DNA from: Rhizopus arrhizus
Lineage: Eukaryota; Mucoromycota; Mucoromycetes; Mucorales; Rhizopodaceae
DNA length: 64,000 nt
Direction: 5' to 3'
NCBI GenBank assembly: GCA_024220505.1
Contig: JAKZZE010000013.1
Span: 558,001-622,000, forward strand
The notes beneath the pieces were generated by a model. It was not told the origin of the DNA, made no database searches, and saw only the letters and a list, made by a program, of their open reading frames with translations. Of this stretch, positions 22,495 through 35,099 are shown piece by piece. The position numbers were made by a program, and so were the translations under genes. Numbering within the stretch: position 1 is the stretch's first letter; each line of letters opens with the position of its first letter.

Positions 22495-23759
22495 AGCTGA
22501 ATCTAAAATAATATTCTTTTTTTTTTTAATCCATATTTTATCGTAAAATTGGTTGATCCTACTGTTATTATTGATAATAATTCTAATTTTATTGAAGCCG
22601 AATTTGTTGATAATCATACATTTTGTGCTATCCCTCCTACTATTGTTGGTCGTCTCATACTAATGTAATGTTTAGTGCATATAAAAAGGAATGCAGTTAA
22701 AACAGCATTATTTTCATGCGGAACTCTGTGTATGATTGACCAAAACTTCCTTGAGCGTCCAGCATAAGCAAGAAATCAATAATTCAAGATATTTTAAAGT
22801 ATTTGGTGTCAACTGTGTTTGCATTGCCAATCAGCCGAACTTGCCTTGTTTGTCTCAGGTCGCTATAATAGCATTGTTCTTGAATCAGGCAGAGGGTGCT
22901 ACAGGTGAAGTTCCTATCTACAAAGATCGTACATATTCATGTGTATGTACGAGTGGTCACTGTCTAAACCTAGCTTTAAGAAATATGATTCGCAAAGAAT
23001 AATGTATTGAGGGTCCTGGATTTTGATATATAAAAAGTGTATGGTAATGCAATAGATAACCAATACAGCTTTCAATGATATCCAACTAATTTTCATATAC
23101 CATCTATACTTTGTGTTATATAATGATGTGGGATCAAGTTACTAATACAACTTTTACTTTGAATAAAACTATAATGTTGATAACATTTAATTAAAAATGA
23201 TGAAAGAGAAGGAAGAAAGAGAAAATTTTAAACTATTGATAGCCTATTTATATTCATAGCAAATAGATTTTCTTTGCAAGTAAAACATACGAAAAATAAC
23301 ATGAGATTTACAAAAAAGATTGACTGGTCTCATCATGTTTTAGAAGCTCCAAACAAGTGCCCTTTATATTGAGTATTAAATGTATAGAATATATCGTGAT
23401 CAAAGCTAATATTAGAGATAAAAGTACATAATTCATTTATGAATATATAAATAGGGTAACGTTCTAATCAGATACGTTAAAGACAAATACAGAATGTATA
23501 TTCAATTGTTATATTTAAATTGAATAGTGTGTATTACAGAAAAGCAATCGCAAACGCTCTATAATCTACAAGACATGAAAAGCAAGCATGTATCTTTGAT
23601 TTATATAACTTGAACAATAAGCGCCTTGATTAGATATTAATCAGGTACACACAAACGACTGTCGGGATTCACGTGTTTTACTAGTCAAATTCAGTTATCC
23701 CTTCAGTCTAAGTCAGATCAAGAAAGCAACTCTATTCAGTAATCTATCACTGAAATTCC

Positions 23760-24270
23760 TTTGGCGCTACCAGCTACTCCGGTAACTCTGCTACAGCCTA
23801 GCACGATTTTTGGTCAGCGCTCTTTCCTCATCCTGCACAAGCGTGCTGTGACGGTTATACCATCATAAACTTCCCGCTCGCCACCATCTTCATCAACCAT
23901 ATACGTCGAGTCACATCGGCCCACTCTGTATTCTATGTGGTGGCGTAGAAGATGATGAACACTTCCTGTAGGTCTGTCCCGTTATGTATTTGGCACGAGA
24001 TATAATCACTCACCGCTTTCTTTTGACACCTTCCTGCCTAAGCTTTCGGCCGCTATTCTTGAATTTTGTGACCTATCACGACGTCATCCCGGAACTCAAG
24101 GCTGATGTTTAAGCCGTTATTGTCTGTACCATATTTACTATTTGGCGCTGTCACTGGTTGCTTGTCTGTGACAGCTACACCTTCTGACTTGGTGAAGCGG
24201 CTGCCTGTGCCACGCAGAAAACATTCACTTCACTGCAGCGCAATCGGAGTACTCCTGCTTAATCATAGCT
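23760..24270 (+). mobile_element. Decayed non-LTR retrotransposon (LINE) C-terminal tail
   Basis: Translation with frame jumps and stops gives ...KLPARHHLHQPYTSS, then CILCGGVEDDEHFL and, after a stop, VCPVMYLARDII. This is the Cys-His knuckle (C-x2-C-x7-H, then Cys-Pro) that follows the reverse transcriptase in many LINE ORF2 proteins of early-diverging fungi. Local base use is more GC-rich than the flanks. Several stops and at least one frameshift mean it is dead. No poly-A tail or target-site duplication was identified. Confidence 0.6.
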
Positions 24271-24446
24271 TGTGCTTAGTTCTTTTATGTACCACATACT
24301 ATGATTCCTTTAAATTCATTTATTTACATCTCTTCTTTTAATCTTATGTATGTAATATCATAAATGTATACGCCTTTTGGTAGTACTTAATATTTCCCTT
24401 TACAAAAATGCTGTAAATGAATACTGTGACTTTATTTGAAACTTGA

Positions 24447-25532
<1,086 letters not shown>

Positions 25533-26602
25533 GGAAAAGTATTCAATAAAGCAATTTTCTCCTTCTATTTCCTTAAAAATACCTTTGAAGCAAGTATGAG
25601 AAGACATTTGCTAACTGTCATCTTGCCCTTTTGTTCAAATAGCATTAGTCATTAACTTAAAAGAAAAGCATGTTTACTGCTCATGTTTTGGTTAGAAAGA
25701 ATTAATACCTTCAATTGGTTGAAAATAACTATAGTAATTATATTCTATAAAGCTTTTCTATATGTTTTATTTATTAAATTAACTAAACTTAAAATGATAA
25801 TAGTTTTTTATGATAATTTATAACAGCTTTAGATTATACCATTTGTTCATTGAAAATATCGCCACTATAAATGCAATAAATATAGAACAACTCTATAACT
25901 TTAAAACAGAGTCTCAGTTTTGATGGATGCAAATAAATGTTTTTAAAAGAAATGTTGATATAGTGAGTATTAGAATCAGTTGAAGTTTTTCAATACTTTG
26001 AAATATTTTATCACTTTAAATGCATTCAGAGGCTAATCATAGGCTATTGTTATAAATATGCTTACCTTTTGCCGTGTTCAGTCGAGCTCAATTTTATCGA
26101 GTAATTTTAATGTATTTTCAAGAGCAATCCTATAGAGAAAAACTTTTAATGAAGTTGGCCATTGGTTAAAGCTTGCAAGAAAGTTCTTTTCAATAACCTA
26201 TAGAGAACTTTTCGAAAAATAATTTCCAAGTATTTATTTATAAAACATAAGACTATTTTTAACAATTTGCTTATAAACTGACAGGATATGCTTATTTAAT
26301 TTTAATCAAACATGTGAACTTTAACCGCCAGGCTTTTCTAGTACGAGAATCAATATCGAAAAAAAAAGGAATGTATATATCTTTATTTGGCTTATATAAC
26401 GGTAGAACCACAGCTAATAAGACCAGGATGATATGTTAGAATGCAATAAGGAAGAAGCTTACTTAAAGCTTTAGTTCCTGCAATAAAAGAATAAAACTTA
26501 GTTACACTAATTTCCTTTCTCAGCAGTGATGAAGTGTTTGGCCCTTTTTTTCTTCCCTCTTTTTTTTTTCCGTTTCAGCTGTCCTTCTTTTGTTAAGTAA
26601 AA
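25533..26602. other. Intergenic region between UPRT and Vps18
   Basis: About 1.07 kb of AT-rich DNA with no long open frame on either strand. The last 80 bp are pyrimidine-rich and form the Vps18 leader. Nothing else seen. Confidence 0.6.
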
Positions 26603-29600
26603 ATGTCTCTTTTGGATGACTATATGGAATCCTCAGAAGCTGCGCATGGCACTCAAACTATTCAATTTGGTGCTGATGCCTTCATTTCTAGCAATGGTTT
26701 TGATGGCCTTGAAAGCGTTAGAGTATGTAAATTAAAGCAGTAGACGTAGACACACGTAATTAACAACGCCAAAATAAAGCTTGAAACAGGCTACGTATCT
26801 ACTGGGTTTGGTCAAATAGAAGAGCCTATCTTTGGATTAGACTATGTTCAGTTTCAAATGCCAGCAAAGTTAATAGATATGGCTGTATCAAATAATATAC
26901 TTATTGTCGCTCTTGAGTCTTCTCGTTTGTTAAAAGTTGATTTGGACAACCCACTTGAAGTAGAAGGTAAGCCATAAAACAAACATATGTAGCAAAGAAA
27001 AGAGGAATATATATCAGTTTATTGTAGAAATCGAAATTACACGTAAACAAAGTGACGGCAAAATAAGCAAGATATTCTTTGATCCGACAGGAAGACACCT
27101 TATTATCACTACTGACCACGGTGAAAATTATTATTTTTATGAGAAATGGAGAAGAACAAAACCGCTACCAAAGCTCAAGGTTTGTTGTTATTTGAAACAT
27201 GAAAAGGGAGATTTTTAAAACACTAGGGTTCCGTGTAGGGTGTTGTCATCACATCCATTGCTTGGAATAAACAAGCAACATTAACAGATCCTTCAACTCG
27301 CGAAATACTGATTGGAACAAAGAACGGGTTAATATATGAAACATGCATCGAACCAACAGACGAATACTTTAAAAAAGAAGAGAAATACTTTAAACAGGTC
27401 TATTCGATACATGAATCCACAATGCCCATCACGGGCCTCTATTTCGAACAATTTCCTGTCAACAACCGAAAATATTTTGTCATGGCAACCACAACCACTA
27501 GAATTTATCAATTCATTGGATTTGTAGGCCCTAGCAGTAGCAATACCAGTAGCACCAGTGGATTGCCTTCAATTGGAAATGGTGATATCATTGAAGATCG
27601 CGGAGAACGCGCCATGTTTGAAAACTTATTTTCAAAATATGACATTAATCCTGGATACCAAGAGCTACCGGGTGAATTACCTCACAGTGAGCTTCACTTT
27701 TTTAACCGATTCCATGAATTGCAACAGCAAGGTATTGCAGAGGCTTTTGCTTGGTTAACTGGACCTGGAATCTACCATGGATCGCTCGTCTTTGGCTCAC
27801 AGAATGTAGGTGATAGTGTGATTGATGTTGTGCAGCTATTGCAGTAAGTTTCAGTCAAAAATACCTCAAATAAATTATGTTACTTGATAAAAGCATTTTT
27901 AGATATCCAGCTACACCCTCTGATGATGAATCGGGAAAACTTGTTGTAGAGATTCCCATTTCGGTTGCATTGACAGAATTTCATTTTGTATTGCTTTATA
28001 AGAACAGGGTTAGAGCTATATGCCAGTTAAATGATCAAATTGTTTATGAAGAAATGATACCCATTGTAAGTGACGTCCAAAAAAAGATGTTTGTAAAATC
28101 AATTCAAACTTTCTATAGGGACACGGCGAACGTGTCGTTGGAATGACTGTGGACGACATCAAAAAGACTTTTTGGATTTATACGACGCTTGCTATGTATG
28201 AGCTTACTATTAACAATGAGGAAAGAGATGTATGGAAACTATATTTGGAGAAAAAGAGATACAATTCTGCTCTGCGTTACTGTAAAGATCCTGCACAGAA
28301 AGACAAGGTATTTACTGCACAAGCTAGAGATTATTTTGGACAAAGACGATACAAGATGAGTGCCGAGATATTTGCAAACAGCACTGTACCTTTTGAAGAA
28401 GTAGCATTAATGTTTGTAGAAAAGGATGAAGTGGATGCCTTACGAGTTTATTTAACAAACAAGCTGGCTCGTTTACGTAAAAATGTACATATTGCAATTG
28501 GGCTGTGTTAATGTACAAATTTCCTTTAACATTTGATATATAGGATCAATCACAAAAAACGATGGTTGCTACATGGCTCGTAGAATTATATTTGTCGAAA
28601 TTGAATGATCTTGAAGATTTGGCTTCATCTGCTCACTGCTCACCTCCACCCAATGAGCCTGCCAATCTAGAACCTAACACCAGAGAATTTTTTCTGGAGC
28701 AATTGGAAGATATAAGTGACGAGTTTAAGAGTTTTTTGGAGACATACAATGGACATTTACATAGACCGACCACTTACCATCTGATGACCACCCAAGGCCG
28801 TACAGATGAATACTTATTTTTTGCTTCACTTATTGGAGACTATGATAAAGTAATTGGTCATTGGATCACGGAAAAGAACTGGACAAAGGCCTTAAATGTT
28901 TTGAGTAAGGAGGTAAGCAATTATATATACATATCAATAGGCAAAAGAGAAAGAGGAAGATTACTTAAATTATTCTAAGGCGGATCCAGACGTATTCTAT
29001 AAATTTTCGCCAGTCCTTATGGAGAATGAGCCATATGAGACAGTAAATGTATGGATGCGACAAAATAACCTTAATCCAAGACAACTCATTCCTGCTCTTT
29101 TAAGATATGATCATAAAAAATCGAGCGAGAAGTCTGCACAAGTAGGTACAGCACTTTTTGTTATTATTTGTCTCTTTAGACAGGCTTATCCTTCTTTTTG
29201 CGCTAATTCTTTTTATTCAGAATCAAGCCATTCGATACCTGTCGCATGTTGTCACCACCTTAAACAACACAGATCCTGCAATTCATAACTTTCTGCTTAC
29301 TCTTTATGCAACTCAAAAAACAACAGACGAAACAGTACTATTAGCTTTTTTGAAAAATGAAGTAAGAATCAGGAAAAGAGCTGGATTCTATTTTACTTAA
29401 CAACACATTTACTTAGGGATCAGAAATGCATTATGATCTGGACTACGCATTAAGATTGTGTACACAAAATGGCAGGACTCAAAGCTGTGTTCATATTTAT
29501 AGTCAAATGGGTTTATATGAAGAGGCTGTTAACTTGGCACTCAAAGTAGGGATACTCAAAGTACTATATTTTCTGTTATCTAAATTGTTACATGCAGAAC

Positions 29601-30550
29601 AATGACTTGGAACTTGCAAGGATTAATGCGGATAAACCAGAAGATGATGATTTGTTACGTAAAAAATTATGGTTAAATATTGCAAAGCATATAGTCCAAG
29701 AAAACAAAGATATCAAATCCGCTCTCGAGTTTTTAAAGCAAAGTAATCTATTAAAGATAGAAGATATCTTACCGTTCTTTCCTGATTTTGTCTTGATTGA
29801 TGACTTTAAGGTAAAAGCTAATATCATTTTATAAAAGCATTGTTTGTAATAGAAAAGCTTTTTTAGCAAGAGATATGTGAAGCTTTAGAAAAGTATAACG
29901 ATACAATTGATGAAATTAAAACGGAAATGGATGAAGCGACCAAGACAGGCGACAGCATTCGTTTAGACATCAGAGAGCTAAAAAGCAGGTTAGCTTTTGT
30001 AAAATTATCGTGTTCTTTATCTTCTTTAACACTTTTTTAATACTAGGTTTGCTTTAGTCAATCCCGTAGAACGATGCTACATTTGTAATTTTATTCTATA
30101 CAATCGTGTATTTTATATATTTCCTTGCCAACATGGATTCCATGCAGATTGTTTAACAGATAAGGTAACAACAGTGCATGTAAAGCAAAGCAATCTAAAT
30201 AATGAGGACATTAGATGTACAAAGTATTACCAGCAAGACACATAAAACGCTTAAAGGCAATTCAAGACTATATTTCCAAGGAAGCTAATCCAACCAGCCG
30301 ATCACCAGTAGGACCAACTGTGTCTTTGATGAATACTGCAAAAAATATGATTTTTTCAACAGATGCAGCTATAGCAGATCATAAAGATGACCGTGATCTA
30401 GTCATGGGGAAGATTGACCAGCTACGAGAAGAATTTGATGATATCGTGGCAAGTGAATGTGTATTGTGTGGTGAAACCATGATAAAATCCATCGATCAAC
30501 CGTTTATTAGTGATGAGGAACTTGATGTTGTAACAAGTTGGGCAATTTAA
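26603..30550 (+). CDS. vps18: Vps18/Pep3, core subunit of HOPS/CORVET tethering complexes
   Basis: Vacuolar protein sorting protein 18 sits in the class C core that tethers endosomes and vacuoles before fusion, and carries a C-terminal RING-like domain. More than ten introns are needed. Start MSLLDDYMESSEAAHG at 26603. The N-terminal beta-propeller (Pep3/Vps18 domain) runs through exons to about 28140, with blocks ILIGTKNGLIYE and GPGIYHGSLVFG (last T of the intron-free exon 27238-27846). A clathrin-repeat-like helical region covers about 28140-29980. The RING-like end has CYICNFILYN and FPCQHGFHADCL near 30075-30160, then a last Cys pair CVLCGE near 30465. The stop is at 30548-30550. Exons line up without stops where checked. 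Confidence 0.92.
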
Positions 30551-30935
30551 CTCTTAACAGGACAATACAAAAAAGCCATTATGTAATAAAGTATTAATTG
30601 TAACACATATCAAAATAAGCACAAGCTTAATATGCAAAAAAAAAAGCCATTTTTACTACTTAGTTTTCAGTACCTGCCAATTTATATATAGAAAACCGAG
30701 ACAGGGTGCCATTACATTCAACAAACATTTTAGGAAAAGAAACAACAGGTGGCCATATTGTTGATGATTACACAAAAAAATTGTCTGTATTTTTCAAGCT
30801 CTCAGGAAGCTTATTCGAAAAGAAAAGACACAATATAGAAACGGTGTCTTTGATTATCTAACCACAACTTGCACTTTATAATCGGAGAAGACTTATCTGA
30901 GCCAAAAGCTAGCAAGAGGAGTATTTCTTTGGACC

Positions 30936-30961
30936 GGGTAATCTCTGTGCGGCGATTACCC
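30936..30961. repeat. Perfect 8-bp inverted repeat (hairpin)
   Basis: GGGTAATC at 30936-30943 and its exact complement GATTACCC at 30954-30961 surround a 10-nt loop. It lies in a GC-richer patch within AT-rich spacer about 390 bp after Vps18. No known RNA family is recognised. Confidence 0.4.
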
Positions 30962-31244
30962 TACAACTTGTAGTGTTACTCGCGAGTTTTTCCTTATGAG
31001 CTTGTTTGAGTGTCAACCCAGGTTAAGAAAGAAAGAATGTCTTAACGCCCTATTCTGTTATTTTGCTATAAACAGATTAACAGAGGGCTGGTGATTCTTA
31101 CATTTCTTTAAGTAAAAATTTTTAAAGAAAAAAATTTTTTTTTTACCCACTGTTATTTTAATCCTTCAGCGAATGAAAGGACAATCAGCAAAATTAGCTT
31201 AATCGTGTTTTCTGTAAAAAAGTGAACAGATATAAATATTGGTA

Positions 31245-32403
31245 TTAGAGATTATGTGCTATCGAATTTTTTAACAAATGTTGGTCTTTTTTGTACTTGC
31301 AAATGTACCTTAAAAACTGTACAAAGTTCATTACTTCATTAATTTTTCGGGTGCTACTGCTTTTCCATAAACTCCAAATATTTTGTGTATTTGTAATGGT
31401 TTTTTGAAACACTACATACTCCAACATAGTATGAACCTTGTTAGGGTCACCTTCAACTAATTTATTCTTTTTGTCGTAAACTGCCATTGACTAAAAATAT
31501 AACAGGGAATTTAGAGAATTATTTATACTTGGAGAAAGAACGACTAATCTGCTTTGTAAACATTTCAACTGTAGCCTGTCCAATTGTGAAAACGTGTTTA
31601 CTCATACCAGTCGAGCTTATACAGCGAACACACATAATCTTGGGTTCAAGATTATTCTGGTATCTCCATTTCCATCGTACGTTTTTACTGATCTTGATTT
31701 TGTTTTTTGGATTCTATTACATATCTTTCTTCGTTATTGTAAAACTTACAGAATACATGGTATCCAAGCAAACTTCTTCCAGCATTTCACGATCGCCTCT
31801 ATAAAGAATATGTATTTTTACAGAAGTATAATAATTAAATCTACCTTGCAAATGCATCATTCATAGTTTTGTAAACTTCTTCAGCTTCTGCAAGAAAATT
31901 TTGGGAGCTCTACTTTGCAAATTGAGACTTGCGCTTTATTTTACCAACACTATTTAGAACCCTTTTAAGTATCTCAGAAGATTTGCACACTGTTTTTCAA
32001 GTTGCGCTATTTGTTAAACACAGTTGGAAAAGTCAGGAATTGACGGTGAAGACTCGGGTGGAATGTAGCCGGCTATAACAAACACATAAATTTAATATCA
32101 CTGTCTTTTTTTTTTTTTGAATAAGATGGTTATTTTATCAAAGACATCGAAATCACGCCAAAAAATCTGCATTGATTCGTTTTTAGAAGAATAAGAACGG
32201 ATTCCTAAGAATGGAATCTTTGGGGCTTGTGAAAGGACAATGTTGGGAGCAAGAAAAAGCTGCCTTTGAATGGTTCTTACCCAGGCACTAGTTTGAGGTA
32301 GAAGCAGGTTGGGAAAAATCCGTAATGATATCATTTCATTCAAACTGAAAGCAAAGCACCTGGAAAGGTATAGCAAAATTTTATATTGCAGGTCTGCAGT
32401 CAT
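31245..32403 (-). pseudogene. Possible decayed protein-coding gene, unrecognised
   Basis: On the minus strand an ATG at 32403 opens 101 codons. An intron-like gap (about 32068-32105, ending TTATAG) is followed by YIPPESSPSIPDFSNC and QIAQLEKQCANLLRYLK, with stops between segments. Further on there are RGDREMLEEVCLDTMYS (about 31800-31750) and an 80-codon open stretch at 31487-31245. The pieces have normal amino-acid composition but are separated by stops and frame changes. I read it as a dead gene. No family is recognised, and it could also be chance. Confidence 0.35.
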
Positions 32404-32769
32404 CGCTGGCCAAAATGGACAACCTAAAGTATGGATAGCGTTGTCAACGAAGGTGTTGCTATGAATTAGAAACGATACTTATTACTTCATTTATACGCAC
32501 TTACTAGACAGTCATAAACTGTACTTACATCCTTTATTTTATGCTTCTCAATATCATTTGAAAAAGGAGTTTATTAGCACAATGACCTTGAATCCCTTTA
32601 CATGAATTATTGGTTAGTTTTTTTTTAGTATTAGACTGATTTTTGAACTTGTGCCTAAGATGTTCTCACACTACATGATAAATAGACAATGAAATCCCTT
32701 TATATCATTTATAAGCCATTTTATTACTATTTTTTTAATACTAAGTGATAAACAAGCATTTTATTTGCT

Positions 32770-32777
32770 TATAAATA
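32770..32777 (+). promoter_or_regulatory. TATA box of small secreted protein gene 1
   Basis: TATAAATA lies 52 bp upstream of the ATG at 32822, a suitable distance for a core promoter, and supports choosing that ATG. Confidence 0.5.
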
Positions 32778-32821
32778 GCACTGCAAGTAATCATACTTCT
32801 GCTTTTTCAATTAATATTAAA

Positions 32822-33145
32822 ATGCAAGTTAAATTTTTTACAGCTCTTTTTCTTCTTTCTGTATTCAACGTTCAAGTCTTTGCTTCTTCTCACAAGGACT
32901 CTGATGGTTGTAATTCCAAACAATCACTTTTTAAATCCGAGGCTATATATCCTTTTGATACTGGCCAATATGTACAAGCATATCATCCTATTTTGGAACA
33001 TCTTTCTCGTCGCTCGGATGGGTGCTGTGACGATGGATGTTTTGATCGCTTTGATCGTTTTGATTGCTTTGATGGTTTCCGAACATTTCCTTCGACACCT
33101 CCTACACCTCCCACGCCTCCCACGCCTCCCACGCCTCCTAGTTAA
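32822..33145 (+). CDS. Small secreted Cys- and Pro-rich protein 1
   Basis: A 107-aa protein in one exon, not recognised as a known family. The N-terminus MQVKFFTALFLLSVFNVQVF is a clear secretion signal, with likely cleavage after VFA. The mature part has a Cys/Asp/Phe block with CCDDGCF followed by DRFDRFDCFDGF. It ends in a run of the tripeptide TPP (about five units) and a final S. An in-frame ATG 57 bp upstream (32765) exists but would bury the signal peptide and lies inside the TATA region, so it is rejected. A secreted or wall-associated role is inferred; effector-like proteins often look like this. A second protein of similar design lies about 630 bp downstream. Confidence 0.65.
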   Translation: MQVKFFTALFLLSVFNVQVFASSHKDSDGCNSKQSLFKSEAIYPFDTGQYVQAYHPILEHLSRRSDGCCDDGCFDRFDRFDCFDGFRTFPSTPPTPPTPPTPPTPPS

Positions 33146-33776
33146 AGATACATGTCTTACACTGATTGAAGGATATTTCTTAAATGCCTTTAATAATAAA
33201 GTTCTTCTAACACTCTTTTAAAAAAATATTTATTTAATTTCACAACTTCTTGTGACAAGACTCATACATATAAACTCATTAACTTACAAAATTCATTTCA
33301 AACTTCTTGTTCTAAATATTGTATTGCATCTTGTTAAGTCAATCAAGAAATGCATAAAGTTCTATTACAAAAATGAAATATACCAATTGAATTAAATCAT
33401 GACTAACATGAATAGCTTTAAGTTAAGACAAACTATTCTAAAAAAGACGCAGATTCGGATTTTGAGAATTTGAGCTCAATATATCAACAAATTCTATCAT
33501 TGCAGTCTACCACAATAACTAATTAATATCTTGGGTTGTTGAAAGCTTGTGAATACCAATTAACCTTCTTTGATGACTTTAATAAACATCGTGCGTGATT
33601 GATATTTACGCTATTACACAGTTCTAAGATGGCCTCATAATGCCTGTAGTTTTGGTGCCATCCTTTTATATGACAATAAAAAAAGTTATTTATCAGTTGT
33701 AATTTAGTCTTGGTATTTAGTCTTGATAAATAACTTTTTTTTTTTTTTTTTTTTTTTTAATTTTAAACAGTAAACA
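33146..33776. other. Spacer between the two small secreted protein genes
   Basis: About 630 bp of AT-rich DNA. It includes a T22 run at about 33737-33758 just before the second gene. No supported gene. Confidence 0.5.
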
Positions 33777-34172
33777 ATGTTGTGTGCAGAGCATGATTTC
33801 TTTATATTGGCATTAGCTATTTTACTTTTGAGAGCTTCTTTTGTAAATACTTTACATATCACATCATTTGCTGCTATCAACAAATACTGCTGTAAAAATA
33901 GTTGTTTTAGGGATAATCTTTTTGTATATTGCTATAGTAAAAATAATCTACAGTAGGTCAAAATCACCCATATCACATATCTCATTCCCTTTTATCATAT
34001 TAGCAAACGCATTTCTAAAGAAAATGAATATACAGCCTGTCATAGTCCTTTTGTAACATTACCACCTCTTCCTCCGCTACCACCATTGCCTCCAGTACTT
34101 TTGCCGGAAATTCACATTACTTCTGATTCTGCTGCTTGGATCTCAAGTGATTTCAGTAACGTTAGTAAATAA
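33777..34172 (+). CDS. Small secreted Cys- and Pro-rich protein 2 (spliced)
   Basis: Two exons, 33777-33952 and 34004-34172, with a 51-nt intron (GTAGGT...TATTAG), give 114 aa in one frame. Splicing removes an in-frame TAG that overlaps the donor. The N-terminus MLCAEHDFFILALAILLLRA is hydrophobic like a signal peptide or anchor. The middle has KYCCKNSCFRDN and YCYS. Exon 2 adds TACHSPFVTLPPLPP with four LPP-type units, then a polar tail ending SNVSK. The CC-x3-C-F motif and the proline repeat match the layout of the gene at 32822, so the pair may be distant duplicates. The frame rescue by a canonical intron is the main evidence; no homology is known to me. Confidence 0.5.
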
Positions 34173-35099
34173 AGAAGTTCCCGAATTTAACAGCATTTGT
34201 ACAAGCTAGTTGTAGACTATTCTTGTAACTAAATTTGAGAAAAGCTACAGCTTATATTTTTAAAGCTTACAGTGTATTTATCTTTTTTGTATTGAATAAG
34301 CTGCGCATATAATTGCTTTCTTTCTATGATTTTAACAGAATAATAATTGGTCATTAACTCTTATTGCCGTTTATAGACTGTTCCTCTGTTTCGATTCAGC
34401 TAAGTGCTGCGTGGGAATTGATTAATTTCTAATTGTCTTTAGAAAACTGCAAGTTCCACAAAAAAAAAGCTGTGGCTGATTTTTTTGTATAAACTAAAGG
34501 AACAGTTAAAAGTAAGTTCTCCTTTGTGGTGGCCTTTTTACTATAAAGCAAATGTTACACCAGACCTTCACAACCATTTACCCTTATTTTACTGACTCAG
34601 AAAAACGAGACAAATCTATTTGAATAACGCTTCCGATAGGCTATGACTCAATAAACTTAAAAGTATTCTTCTTTATACCAAATATTAAGCAATCCAATGG
34701 TCGATTATATGATTAACTACGCCAATCTTTTGAACCTTAAAAACTGACATCTATTTAGTGTAACCTAGCATCAAACTTTACAAATGTCAAAAATATTAAC
34801 ATTTGAAGATCTACACATAAACAGTAAAGGTAAAAATTAATAAAAATCAGAAAGAATAAAAGTAGAGTAAAACAACTGTCGTTTTCCTTTTTCTTTTCAC
34901 GTAATTTTCCTATTTCTATTGTTTCTGAAGTTTAAATCATGTAAAACAAATTCCATCTCCACTTACAATAAAATATTTTGATGTGCTGTAAACCCAATTG
35001 CTTTTTCTTTCCCTCTTTTCTGTTATTTGAATCTATTTCTTAATTTTTGTATTTTTTTGTCATTTCATTTAATTTGGTGTTCTTTTATATATTGACCGG
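34173..35099. other. Intergenic region before the DUF8032-like gene
   Basis: About 930 bp of AT-rich DNA without a supported gene. The last 150 bp are T/C-rich and likely the promoter and leader of the gene at 35100. Confidence 0.6.

Larger units (their letters stand above)
30551..32821. other. Long intergenic region with a possible decayed gene
   Basis: About 2.3 kb. 30551-31200 is plain AT-rich DNA with one perfect 8-bp hairpin at 30936-30961. 31245-32403 shows broken minus-strand coding potential, listed separately. 32460-32821 is AT-rich and includes the TATA box of the next small gene. Confidence 0.5.

Noticed and set aside
22736..23002. 88-codon Cys-containing frame
   Set aside because: Internal composition is unremarkable, with no start context, splice partner or known family; kept only as a note in the spacer entry.
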